A stretch of 64,000 nucleotides of DNA from assembly GCA_025765615.1 (NCBI GenBank), contig JAIVFJ010000314.1:1-64000 (forward strand). The letters run 5' to 3'. Position numbers and translations under genes: made by a program. Positions 1 through 10,086 of the stretch are shown here, one piece after another (the stretch's first letter is position 1; each line of letters opens with the position of its first letter). This DNA comes from Zopfochytrium polystomum. Its lineage: Eukaryota > Chytridiomycota > Chytridiomycetes > Chytridiales > Chytridiaceae. A model generated the notes under the pieces. The model saw nothing but the letters and a program-made list of their open reading frames with translations, searched no databases and had not been told where the DNA came from.

Positions 1-582
1 GAGGCAGCGGACCAGCTTGCTTCAAACCTCGAAGTCACAACGCCTCCCATTGACATCCCTTCACCACGCAGCCTCTCTTACCTGCAACTGGCCTTCATTG
101 GTGAGACAGCAGTCCTTGGGCAACTTCGACGACAACTCCGCCGCCTTCACCAACACACCCTTCGCAACAGTCTCTCCACTTATTCGTTTGCTTCTGCTTT
201 CCGCAACTCTTTTTCTTCTGTTCACTGGGAATCCACTTTTCTAGTTATTCATTCTGGTATCCGCCCTCTTCTCTTTTTGATACTCTTTCTGCTTCACATT
301 GCTGCAAATTCCGCCTTCAGTTACTCACTGAATCCCTTCCCTCTCAATCCCCGCCTCCACCTTTGGTACCCGACAGTTTATCCCAATGGATTCTGTCGTC
401 GTTGCGCCACTGAACTGGAGACCTTTTTCCCACGTTTTTCGTTGCCCAGTAGCTCATGATGCTTACCTTGCTGTTTAAAGCTCTCTTGCTTCCGCCCTCG
501 CCGCTTGCTTCCCTTCAGACCCCTTGCACCCTTCCCCTCACTCCTTTGTTCCCTTCTGGCTCAACCTCCCTGAGTTTTCCCT
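1..582 (+). mobile_element. LINE (non-LTR) retrotransposon ORF2 C-terminal part, 5' truncated by window edge
   Basis: A reading frame open from base 1 runs to about 475, with one frame change at a CCC run (429-431). It contains the segment FCRRCATELETFFHVFRCP, which fits the Cys-Cys-His-Cys zinc-binding motif (CxxC...ET..H....CP) found after the reverse transcriptase domain of fungal LINEs. The reverse transcriptase itself would lie left of the window. A stop near 471 and the frame change show it is a dead copy. The frame continues at 2779 after the LTR-like insertion, which supports one interrupted element. Assignment to a LINE clade (Tad-like or other) cannot be made from this piece. The family call rests on the zinc motif and the 3' features of the second half. 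Confidence 0.6.
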
Positions 583-856
583 GTGAGGAGGACAGGCTGT
601 CGAGCCTGTGACCTCAAATAAATTAAGTGTATACCCACTTTTTAACTGGTAATTGTGAGGATTACCACCCCGTCTCGACCTGCGTTTTGCTGGCAAAACG
701 TGACTAGGCTTGGATTCCTACTCTCTTATTATTTATTGGGTTTCCATACGGCCTTTGACTGGCTCTGTATGTCTGCCTCCGAGCTCTACTATTATTACTT
801 ATTATTGGCGATGTTGCAGACAGAAAGACTCAGTCTTGATTCTAATTGCTGATACA

Positions 857-925
857 AGGTTCCCTTGCTCAGTGGTTAGAGCGCTCCCTTCAATTGGGAA
901 GGTGCCAAGTTCGAGACATGCTAGT
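857..925 (+). other. tRNA-like sequence with Pol III A-box and B-box resemblance
   Basis: The stretch has a D-arm-like TTGCTCAGTGGTTAGAGC that fits a Pol III A box. It is followed by a seven-base loop (TTCAATT) between CTCCC and GGGAA (one mismatch), and then AGTTCGAGA resembling a B box. The T-stem and acceptor stem do not pair well, so it is not a functional tRNA gene. It may be a tRNA-derived SINE head or a relic captured in the LTR-like insertion. A tRNA covariance search would decide. Confidence 0.35.
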
Positions 926-1611
926 TGACAGACTGGGCAGAAATGCAAAGTCCTACTATGCCTGGCCAATGGCCCCTCACTTTTGGAAATGACTTAGGAC
1001 TGAAACACTTCTGTGGGAGAAGTGCTAAGCCCAGATGGACAGAGTTAACAAGATGATGGCAGAGCTAACAAGCCCTACCACCTGCTACCATGATGTAATA
1101 CCTCATAAAAAGGGTATGAGATCACAGGGTTTTTCTTTATCTTTTCATTGGTGATTTTTACTTATTTTTCCAATTAGTAATTTATCCTGTTTTTCCTGTT
1201 TTTCCTGTTTTCTCTTTTATTTCTTCCTTGTTGTCTCTGTCTGTGTCTTTTCTTTCTTGTGTGGCTGAGAGTGACTGTCTTCCTCTTTGCACCAACCAGC
1301 TCTCTCCATCTCCTCCATCTTTCTTGGCAGCTGATGCCAAGAAATGCTCCATGATTTTCTGAGCTGTCTTCCTTGTTTGATGGCTCAGCCCCATTGTTTG
1401 GTGACTCACTCCTCCTCTCCCTTCTTTGCTGTTTTATTTATTGTTTTGTTCTTTTGTATATGTTTTCCCCTCTTTTCCCTTCCTTCTTCCTTCACCCTGC
1501 TGATTCCAACCCTTTCCTATTTAAGCAGCTGCCCCCCATCTTGTTGACTGTGAGAACCTGTGCCTGAAGTCCCTTGCCTGCCCTTTTCTTCCTGACTGTA
1601 TGTAGAGCTGG

Positions 1612-1702
1612 GGGTGGCAGTCCCCTGGTGTGTGACAGGAGGTTGAAGTCCTCTTGGCCATGATGGCAGTGTGCTGGGTTCAAGCCCCAGTGCACCTCAC
1701 CA
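1612..1702 (+). other. Second degenerate tRNA-like segment (class II-like)
   Basis: A perfect T-arm-like hairpin (CTGGG, loop TTCAAGC, CCCAG at 1674-1690) matches a B box. Upstream lie a seven-pair anticodon-like hairpin with loop TTGAAGT and a GCCAT/ATGGC hairpin in the position of a long variable arm. The 5' acceptor strand does not pair with TGCACCT after the T-arm, so this is not an intact tRNA. It lies in the same CpG-poor insertion as the segment at 857-925. Confidence 0.3.
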
Positions 1703-2778
1703 ATTCTGCAAGCTGCTTAGGTTGGACTGGGTAGGAGCCACTTGGTGATGGAAGGATGGAGGGTAAATCTGTGGTGGTGCCTCTAGGTTCCTGTCAATAC
1801 ATCTAGTCAAATCCAGGTCTCTCAAGGGGATATGAATGAGCTGTCTGGTCAGGTACTGCTGCAGGAATGGTCTCTCAGGTATGCCCCCTCTTCCCTGGTT
1901 GTTGGCTCCTGTAGCCTCTGGTGGGCCTGGTCTTCACTGGGTTCAGACCCTCTTTCTCTCAGATTAATGCCTGTGATGTCATGGTGCCACATTTGGGTGA
2001 GGGAGTGGGTGTTAACCTTCCTTGCTTCTAAGATAGGGAATTCCTCTGGCTTGGTGAAGCAGATGTCTGTGTCCTAGTAGGATGAAGTAAGAAGAGTCCC
2101 ACTGTCTCCCACCCCTGTGTGCCCCCTCCTTGGATTGAGTTGGAACTTCTCCTTGGAGTGAGACAAGTTGTGTCTGGTTCTGTTAAGTGGAAAACAGTTC
2201 TGATTTAATTCAACAGACACCTCTGCACACTAACTGTTCCTTGTGTTTGCCCTCTGTGTCCAACCCCCTCCAACTTAGGGCTTGTCTTTGACAGAGAGGG
2301 AGCCTTGCTCCATGGTGGTGGCTCCAACAGACTGGGGTCTGGCCACTTTCCTCCCCACTCTCTTGTCTTCTTCAGTTGGATTGGAGTGCTGCACTTAGTG
2401 CCGCTCCCTGGAGCTTGCTGCATCTTGCACCTCCAGCATTGTTACCGGATTTCCCGGTCCCCTTTGGCTTTGGCTTTTGCCTCCCATTGGGCCCACTCTG
2501 TGTCATGGACCAGAGAACCCTGCACATTCTTTGCTAGTGTGCCACCTTTTCACAGTTGCCTTTGGTCTGAGTGTGAGAGTCTTCTCTTTGTGTGTAATAA
2601 GAGAGTTTCTTTGTGTTTCTTGGGCTTCTTAAGACTCCAAATACATTGTCCTGTCTAGTGACCCCTAGACATCTCCTTTTTGCCCTTTTTCACTCTTCAG
2701 GATTGGTATTTAGGCCATTGCTCTATTTGCCACCCATAGCCCAGGGTGAGGATTTAGAGAGCACAGTCTCACATCCCT

Positions 2779-3689
2779 CTCTGTCAACGCACCCCTCAAC
2801 TTCCTCACCCTCCTTTGTGGCGTCATCCCTCAGTGCATCTTCCACGATTTCCTCCTAGACGTCCACCGACTCATCTGGCGCCCTCGTTGCAAACGAGACT
2901 ATCCTTTGGGAATGTGACCGCGGCATTACACCTTCTGACAAGCGCAGCCACCGCCCCACCAACCTCCCCACTCCATCTCCACCTGCCAGTCCAGTTGTGA
3001 CCCCAACACCCTCCCCGGTTGCGAGCCCCGCTCTTCCTGTCACGCCCACCCATCCTGCTTCCTCGCGCTCTGGCACTCCGCAACCATCTGTCAGCACTAC
3101 TACTTCCCCGCAACCTCCAGCACCTCCGCTTTGCCGACAGCGGCCACCTCGTGCCCCTCAATGCCACATATGTGGATGCCACCACACAAACGATTGCCCT
3201 CCCGACTGGCTCCTTACGCGAAGATGAACCTTGGCTTGGCGTCAGCACTACCTCGGCCTTGCTCGTCCAGCTCTTAGTACTCTTTGGATTCGACGCACAG
3301 TTCAGGTCTCCAACCCACCTCCACGGGCAGCTTCTCCTCGCCCTTCATATCCTTGTACCCCCAGACGTACATTGATGACTATCACCTACCCCTGCTCCAC
3401 TCCTCCTCCGCGGCGCTGCCTTCTTCCACTCTTTCTCTGCATCTTAGCCCTCTCTGCTGTCAATTGTCACTTTCTGCAGGGCCTTGGCCGTCTCCTTATG
3501 TTCTCTCTCTTTTGTTATCTTGAGGTGTTGCCTTTCTTTTATTTCCTTCCCGGTGGGTAAGCGGCTGGGGTGGCCTGTGTGCGGCAACGTACTTGGTTCT
3601 GTCAAGGATCTTGGCTTCCTGCCATTCCTGCGTGGCATTACACTCATCCCGTCACGCAGCTCCGGCTGTGTGGAATAAATAAAAAAAAA
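2779..3689 (+). mobile_element. LINE 3' end: ORF2 C-terminus, proline-rich tail and poly-A
   Basis: This continues the LINE after the insertion. The frame encodes HRLIWRPRC followed, after a frame change at an AAA run (2891-2893), by LWECDRGITPSDKR. This resembles the conserved end of fungal LINE ORF2 proteins (W-x-P-R-C ... W-E-x-x-x-G-I-T). A long proline/serine/threonine-rich stretch follows, with a short cysteine/histidine cluster (CHICGCHHTNDC near 3160-3195). The element ends with AATAAA at 3674-3679 and a short A run at 3679-3689, a typical target-primed retroposon tail. It is non-functional. Confidence 0.55.
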
Positions 3690-3932
3690 GGACTGCCCAG
3701 CCTGCTCCCTTGGCCAGAAGCAACCCTGGTCTTGCTCTAATTGTCGGTAGAGACTATGTTGCAATAGACCCAAATTCCTCGTCTGCAGTTTCGTACAGTG
3801 GATCGAACTTATCGAACACGCGTTTTGGAGAAAAGTCGTCTCCTGCATGTTTATGTTCAGATCCAAGTTACGGGTATGACATTGGCTGCAGTCAGGAACA
3901 GTACCGACGCGCCCCCAATCTCTGCCATGACT

Positions 3933-5564
3933 CTATGTTGGAGAACATCCGCTCCCTCCGAGCAATCCTCTCAACACAGCAATAGAACAGCACGAGAACC
4001 CCGCCGCGGCAGCACCACCGCCGACGGCGGCCAGCCAGCCGGAAAAGACGGTCGGTTCCCAAGTGCCCTCATCGTCCGACACGCTGGTCCTGAGAATCTC
4101 TTCACTATCGCCTACATCGATCGTTGAGTGAATCCTCCGCGCAGCCCGGCCTTCTTTTCTTTGCAGCCAGAGCTGCCGGCCAAAGTACAGTGAGTCGGCG
4201 ACGATGGCTCCAAAGAGCATAAACCCGCCCCGGATGGCCGTGTGCTCGACGTTGATGATTCGCAGCCCGAAACGCGCACGAAGGTGAGAGCTGCTGGATG
4301 GGCGTGTCATTGCAGAAAAAGAACACCGTCGTGATGATTCCAGTGGCAAGCCCACTTTGGTTTGCGAGGTACGTGTGGAACTTGGAATACAGGTCTGGCC
4401 GCTCTTGGAGCGCGTCCTGTGCGATTGCTCGAAGGAGACCCGTTGATTCCCAGGATGTAGCAGGGCCCACGAGAAGCGGATGACGCAGGAGAGGACATCA
4501 ATGAGGGGATTCAAACAGAGCCATCCGAGAAGGAACAGCACGAAGATCCACTCGTCGCTTTCGGAAATTCGCAAGATTGTGACGGCCGGAACAACCTGGA
4601 AAACTGGGGCTATCTTAGTATTCAGACAGCCCAGCTTCGGAAGCAGTCACGGTACCACTGAGAATCATTATATGTGCGAGGAATTGAATGATTGTAATCT
4701 TTTTCAGCGCGTCGGATCCATCCCCGCTCTCCACAGACGGAAGGCTCCCCCCCACGTCACCCGCGGAACCCTCCGTGAACTCGAGATCGATGGGTCTACT
4801 CTTCTGCACCAGCCTCCTCCGCGAATCAACGCGAAACTGCCGCGACACGGACATGAGCCAAACCACCTGCAGCCTCTGAAGCACGACCGAGGTCATAAAC
4901 ATCCCTGCGGCCCCGACGACCTGCACCACGCCGCTGACTTCGGGGAACTCGGTGATGCTGGTGTACCCCGCCGAGAACCAGAACGTGCTTGTTTCGATCC
5001 CGCTCTGCGCAAAGGTCCCGACGGCAGCTTTCAGTGCGATCATGCGCGTGGAGTCGTTGGACGGAGATAGCTGCCACAGCAGAAGGAATATTCCTGCGAG
5101 AAAGATCAGGGAGGAAAATACGGTATGGGGAAGAAGCAGGTCGAAAAACATCTTCAGGAGATTGAAGTTTTCCTTGGTATTTACATCCATCCAAACCTGG
5201 AATCCGCGCAAATGTTCCCACGACGATGATCGCCGCCCGCGAGACAGCGAATATTCCTAAAATCAGCAAAATAATCCCAGTTACGACACCCGTGGCCACC
5301 GCAGTCCACACCATCCTTGATCGCAGCCGCGGATTCCATGGCTGTCTGCTCGACCAGCACCAGCATAACGGCCCCGACCGTGATGCAGAGCGGAAACGCC
5401 AGAAAATAGAACGACGCGCTGTCTGGCGGCTTTTGCCAGCCGCCGCGGATAGCCGCGGTTTCGACTTTGGCGAGAGCGAGCAGGAGCAGAGCTGCTGTGG
5501 CCGTGTACGGGACGATGAGAACACACCATCGCGTCGCCCAGAATTGCAGTGTTCGGGTTGACAT
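3933..5564 (-). CDS. Polytopic membrane protein of unknown family, at least 3 exons
   Basis: ATG at 5564. Exon 1 is 5564-5310, exon 2 is 5256-4651 and exon 3 starts at 4595. Introns of about 53-55 nt end TTTTAG and TTCCAG, the second with a perfect TACTAA branch point. The protein starts MSTRTLQFWATRW and has hydrophobic helices in every exon, for example VLIVPYTATAALLLLALA, SLIFLAGIFLLLW and WIFVLFLLGWLCL, about eight to ten in total, with charged loops between. The last exon changes frame twice, near 4440 (GGG run) and near 4290 (TTT run), and returns to its first frame, so the C-terminal third is uncertain. I recognise no family. A GPCR-like or other fungal multi-TM receptor is possible but unsupported. 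Confidence 0.6.
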
Positions 5565-6360
5565 TCGCGTCGGACAATTTCTCTGCGTGGGATAGGCGCA
5601 TGGAGACAAGAAGTCCAGGGCAGGGCTCGATCCTCAGCAAAATTCCACCACAACCTTTCGGGTTGACTTCGAAATCGGACAAATGTACTTCTACCATGAA
5701 GTCCACTCCTAACGAAGTAAAACTACGCACCATCGAGCGACCTGCGTCTCAAAAGCAAATCGAACGAGAGTCTCCACACTCACACGCTTACGACTGACGC
5801 CCTTTATACTCAATTGGTCCTGCGCAACGAGGTTTCCTTTTCTCGTGAATGGCGGCAGTTCGTTTCAACAATTGGCTGCCCTGCATTTCGAATTTCGAGG
5901 CTGAGGGGGGAAAAAAGAACAACATATGCACCCCGTATAGTACACCCACTATAGTACGCCGAGTTTCTGGAAAATCAACTTGAGCGGCTCTTGCGCTTCG
6001 CCCGATCGGCAAGACGTCGCCACATCGGTCACGCGAACTGCATCTTTCGACCACGTCCAATCAAAACAATCATTCAACTGCGAATCACAGGAGTGCTGAT
6101 TCTCATGGTATGAACGGTAATCTTTCCTTCACTGAGAAGTGAACGTTTCAATAATATAAAGGGCGTTACCGGGAACGCTCCAAATGGGGTAGCGAGAGAA
6201 GTGATATGAAGGTTACTGGCTCAAATGTGGTGAAACAACCTCCTCCGGCAAAGAAAACGTGAAAACGTAGGGCAATCTTCCCATCGAAGGTATTTGACAG
6301 ATAAAGAATAGGGGTTTTTTAAGAAGGTATTGCCAACTCGAATCCAACCAAAAAAATATC
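5565..6360. other. Intergenic region upstream of the 5564 gene
   Basis: Nearly 800 bp between two tandem minus-strand genes. It should hold the promoter of the downstream membrane protein. I see no convincing TATA box, RNA gene or repeat. Confidence 0.5.
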
Positions 6361-7354
6361 TCAAGGGATCTCCTGGTAGGGCTCAAGCTCGACCGCGACC
6401 GGAGTCACCATTGGGTAAGGGTGGAGCATTTCAAACAACTGAAAGGGGTTCCCAAGAAGCAGAACAACCATGACGATCTCCGGAACGAGCGAAAGTCCGT
6501 AGTAGGAGACCTCACCATTGAGGTGGCCCGTAAGGTTGAAAGTGATGGCATCTGGTAGAATGGCGGGTACGGCCATTGAGTCAGTTGTGAAAAGAAAGGA
6601 AGGATTCATTTTTGCAGTCGCCACCGCGTGAGACTCACATGAGACCTTGACGCACAAGAGCAAGGACTGAAGTGCAACGATGGATGCAATGTTGGCGCCG
6701 ATTTCGACCCTTTTGTTTACGAGCACCAGAAAGGGCAAGGCATTGACAGCGAGTAACAACCAGTTTGAGGTGTCGCGCAGTGTGTAGGACGTGGTGCTGA
6801 CAGTGTATGGCGGAGTCGAACTCTCGCTAGAGATGCGCGACACAGCGGTAATGGCGAGAATGATGATACCAACCAAAACGTACTTGAGGACGCGTCGGAA
6901 CGTTTGGCGATGAGACTCAGCGGGGAAATTCCAGCTTTGCGGCGTATGCGTTCAGGAGGGCATTGAGGTAAACGGAGAAAGGATTGAGGTCAGTTGAGGT
7001 AGAGGGGTAGCGCGAAGCTCACATTAAATCGAAGTGCATAATGTTGATATGGGACAAGGGCAACAGGCCAAGCGCAGAGACGGCTTGGACGGTGGCAAAC
7101 AGTGCGATGCTCGTGCCGTTGTCGCCGATCGCGGTGACACCCCTGAGGATCATGTATATCAGGCGGATCGCGGCCCAGGCCGTCAGTCGCACGGCGATCG
7201 CCTTCAGAGAGGGTCTCTTCTCCTTGATGGATGGAACGAGAACGGAAAGAACGATTGCGACGAGGAGGCCAAGGTAGCCCGCGCCAAAGACAAACGCCGG
7301 AGTCGGTGTCCAGCCGGAGGCTGTCGCGAGGTTGGGCGAGGAGGAGGAGCTCAT
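6361..7354 (-). CDS. Seven-helix membrane protein of unknown family (301 aa)
   Basis: Two exons, 7354-7023 and 6934-6361, flank an intron with donor GTGAGC and acceptor GCAAAG. Splicing joins HFDL to IWNFPAESHRQTF in frame and gives 301 residues. The protein begins MSSSSSPN, then shows evenly spaced hydrophobic segments (FGAGYLGLLVAIVLSVLV, AWAAIRLIYMILRGV, TVQAVSALGLLPL, VGIIILAITAVSRI, WLLLAVNALPFLVLV, IVALQSLLLCVKV, EIVMVVLLLGNPFQLFEML). This is a seven-TM layout with a short cytosolic-looking loop after helix three. It resembles the general plan of fungal RTA1-like or DUF-type seven-TM proteins, but no signature confirms either. It lies in tandem with the other polytopic gene at 3933-5564. 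Confidence 0.7.
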
Positions 7355-7365
7355 TGTGGTCTGTA

Positions 7366-7386
7366 TGTGTGCGTGTGCGTGTGTGC

Positions 7387-7431
<45 letters not shown>

Positions 7432-7440
7432 TGTGTGTTT
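7366..7440. repeat. (GT)n microsatellite just upstream of the seven-TM gene
   Basis: An almost pure alternating GT tract (interrupted by GC) of about 70 bp, starting 12 bp upstream of the ATG at 7354 on the minus strand. It therefore lies in the promoter or 5' UTR. Such tracts can adopt Z-DNA and are length-variable. Confidence 0.9.
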
Positions 7441-10086
7441 GGTGTCAATGTACTTGCTTGTGCGGCAGTAGCGCAATGCCGTCAAAAAGGAATGTCCCAA
7501 GTTCTGCGATTAGGACTGGACCGCCTATTTATTTATCTGTTTGTTTTTCGAGTTGATCGACGGTAAACAAACAAGTGCCCGATCATCTAATACTATAATT
7601 CAAAGTCCGTCCACACGCACACACGCTCACGAACCTCCGGAGACCGCGTCCGACAGTGCCTGCCCTAGACAGAGCTGCCGGCCTGTGATTGCTTGCAAAT
7701 AGCCTCCTTGCCATGATTGATTTGATTGATGCTGCGAGACTGGGTTTTTTTTTTCTTGGCTGGCTGCTACCCCCGCAAAAGCGCAAAGGGAGCCGGAGAA
7801 CGTGTCTTGTTCCTCGGCTGCGCCGGGTTTGCCTGGGCAAAACAAAAAAAATTTTTTGCCCCGAGACGCAAATATTAATAAAAGCGAAAAAAAATTTGAA
7901 GCACAGCCACGAATCGTCACCAACAAATCCACGAGAAGAAAAAGGATATGCAGGAAAGGAACATTCTGCGGAAATGAGACTGCTTTCCTGCCGGCACGAA
8001 TGAAGAAACGCAGCGGCTACCTGTGCGGTTGTGCTGTGGACCTTCGAGCCACACGCTTGTCTCCTTCCTTGTTTTCATTTTTCTTTCTGTCATCCATGGC
8101 GTGCGCACACGATGGAGCCACAACACCGTCTGATTGTCACGCACCCGGCCGTTGATCCCCTCGGTATGGCTAGTTTACTCCAGCGACTACTACGTCGCTT
8201 CCTACAGCCGGCTGCCCGAAGGGGGCCGGCCGCTGCAGAGTGGTTGGTGTCGCGTATACCAAGAGCTTAGTTCTGCGGCCGTATGCCGGATCGGCTGGCA
8301 AACTGGGAGCCAGATCGGAGATATGTACCACTACGCGTCCCCTCCCACTCTATTGCCAGCACCCGGCACCATGCCTACGCTGCCGCAGCTTACGACGGCT
8401 GTATGGTCGGAGAAGATCGGCGGCAATGAGCTGAGAGCTTGTGGACTTAAAATAAAAAAAAAAAAAAAAAAGTGAAACTTAACGGAAAAAAGGATCGTTC
8501 TTTAGTTCAACGGGCCCTGGCGCAATCGAGGAAGCCGCTCCCAACAAATCATGCCCACGCCGATGTTAGTGCGTGTGCGCGCAATTGTTGTGAATGCGTT
8601 TGCCTTACGAATGATAACTCGAAGTCGCTACTTGAGATAAACCGGACTAAAAAAAAAGAGTGCACCGTGTATGACGGTTGTTCGAACTGACGACGCAAAC
8701 AGGGAAGCAGCTTCACCGCGCCGAGTGGCACTCAGAGGGGTTTCAAACATTACCAATACACAGTGAAGGTGTGCAAAGATCTGCATCCTTCCCGTGGAGG
8801 GAGACTTGCACCATTCATCTTTCAGAGTAAAACCTTGATGGGGGTGGGAACTGGATGGGGTGAAGCAAAACTGACTTGAGTTGTAACATTTGGAGGAGGG
8901 CGCAGCCCGAACGCCACCAAAACTTCCGCACCACTGTGTGGACGCCCTCCTCTTTAGTTTCCCTTTTCTCTGTTAATCGTCAACGTTTAAAACAGGAACA
9001 TTGCACAGTTGACGTTGCACACAGTTGGCACTTCCTCCCTCTTAGAACAACTGACCAATGTGTCCCCAAAAACTGACCAGACCAGACAGAAGCGACAATC
9101 CGTTCCACGTCGGCTCGAAAATCAATCGCCTGCAAGCTGCAACTTCGCGATTAACGGAATCCGTCAGTCCGGTTGAATCTGTGGTGGGAGCGATGATCTG
9201 CTATCGCGAGCTCACGACGGACCATCAACTGGCTCCGACGTGATGTACAGCCGCGGCGTCCTACCGCCCTCCCCTTCCTGGGTGAGTAATGGTCCGTGCA
9301 GGGTCGGTATCTGATGTATGTCAGACAAAGGTTTTCTGACAAACAACAGACTGGACCAAGACTGCGGGTGGGGTGTGGGGGTGGCTGGGCGGCAAAAACG
9401 TGGCAGTTTCCGCCGCCGGAATCAACAGCGAGCCGCCACCTAAACATTTGACACGCCCATCAAACCAAAATAGGAGACCGGTGGAGATGGTTGACAATTA
9501 TACCCTGTTTGGTGGCGGGTAAATACCGAGACTGGTGGCGCAACCTATGAGGGGGTGCTGTTGCGGTGGCAAGTTGCCTTTCTGGGAAGAGCAGGGGAGA
9601 TGGGGCATCTGGTGGCGACGAGGACAAGACCCGCAAGGCGTGCGTGCCGTGTCGGCGGCGAATTCATCGGCTGATGGAAATAAAGACAGATCAGCAGACA
9701 TGGGACGCAGACAGTGCCCGCTATTAGTTGGCACCAACAGCCGAAAAGCAATCAAAAGTAAACAAAAAGAAAAAACAAGCAAAAAAAAAGTTAAGGGTAA
9801 CGATGCACCAACATAGCAAAACTGGAAAAAACGTGGCCAGAGTGCATAATGTGCGAATTCTTGAGTTTTTTTTTCTGTCTGTTTTCACCTTTGCGTTTGT
9901 TTGGGAGAACGGCTGGCTTTCCTTTTTGAGGAGGATGTTCCCACGCCACCAGGCCTGCTATAAAACCAAAGAGATGCGCCTTCTTCACGTCCCCTTCAAC
10001 ATCTCCAACTGATTTTTGCACACACGTCGACTGCGCACCCAACGACCGTCCAACACTTACTAGCTTGCTTCTACTCAGCCAAGAGA
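7441..10086. other. 2.6 kb intergenic region
   Basis: No open frame here shows protein-like composition. An A-rich run at about 8449-8471 follows AATAAA-like sequence and could be a retroposed 3' end or a simple repeat. T-rich and A-rich tracts occur at 7745-7755, 7850-7900 and 9780-9880. The last ~130 bp is the kinase promoter. Confidence 0.5.
9959..9965 (+). promoter_or_regulatory. TATA box of the protein kinase gene
   Basis: TATAAAA lies 122-128 bp upstream of the kinase ATG at 10087. A start site about 30 bp downstream would give a 5' UTR of roughly 95 bp that is rich in C and A, which is plausible for a fungal gene. Confidence 0.6.

Larger units (their letters stand above)
583..2773. 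mobile_element. LTR-like insertion (probable solo LTR) inside the LINE
   Basis: About 2.2 kb of sequence with very few CpG dinucleotides and no coding potential sits between two pieces of one LINE. Its ends are inverted (TGTGAG at 582-587, CTCACA at 2768-2773), as for LTRs that start TG and end CA. TCCCT occurs on both sides (578-582 and 2774-2778), consistent with a 5-bp target-site duplication that shares the first T. Deleting the insertion joins the LINE frame across the site. A TATA-like TATTTAAG at 1519-1526 could be its promoter. No internal gag or pol is present, so a solo LTR is the simplest reading, although 2.2 kb is long for an LTR. Confidence 0.5.

Noticed and set aside
1182..2858. 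Several open frames of 60-125 codons in the left 3 kb outside the LINE frame
   Set aside because: They overlap in many frames, have transposon-like composition and no motif; they are chance frames in CpG-poor LTR-like sequence.
7034..7566. Plus-strand frames of 110-145 codons over the GT repeat
   Set aside because: They are antisense to the seven-TM gene and get their Val/Cys runs from the microsatellite.
8031..8475. Frame ending in Lys runs near 8450 as a possible gene with a poly-A tail
   Set aside because: No start, no family motif; the Lys run is just the A tract. Kept only as a note in the intergenic entry.
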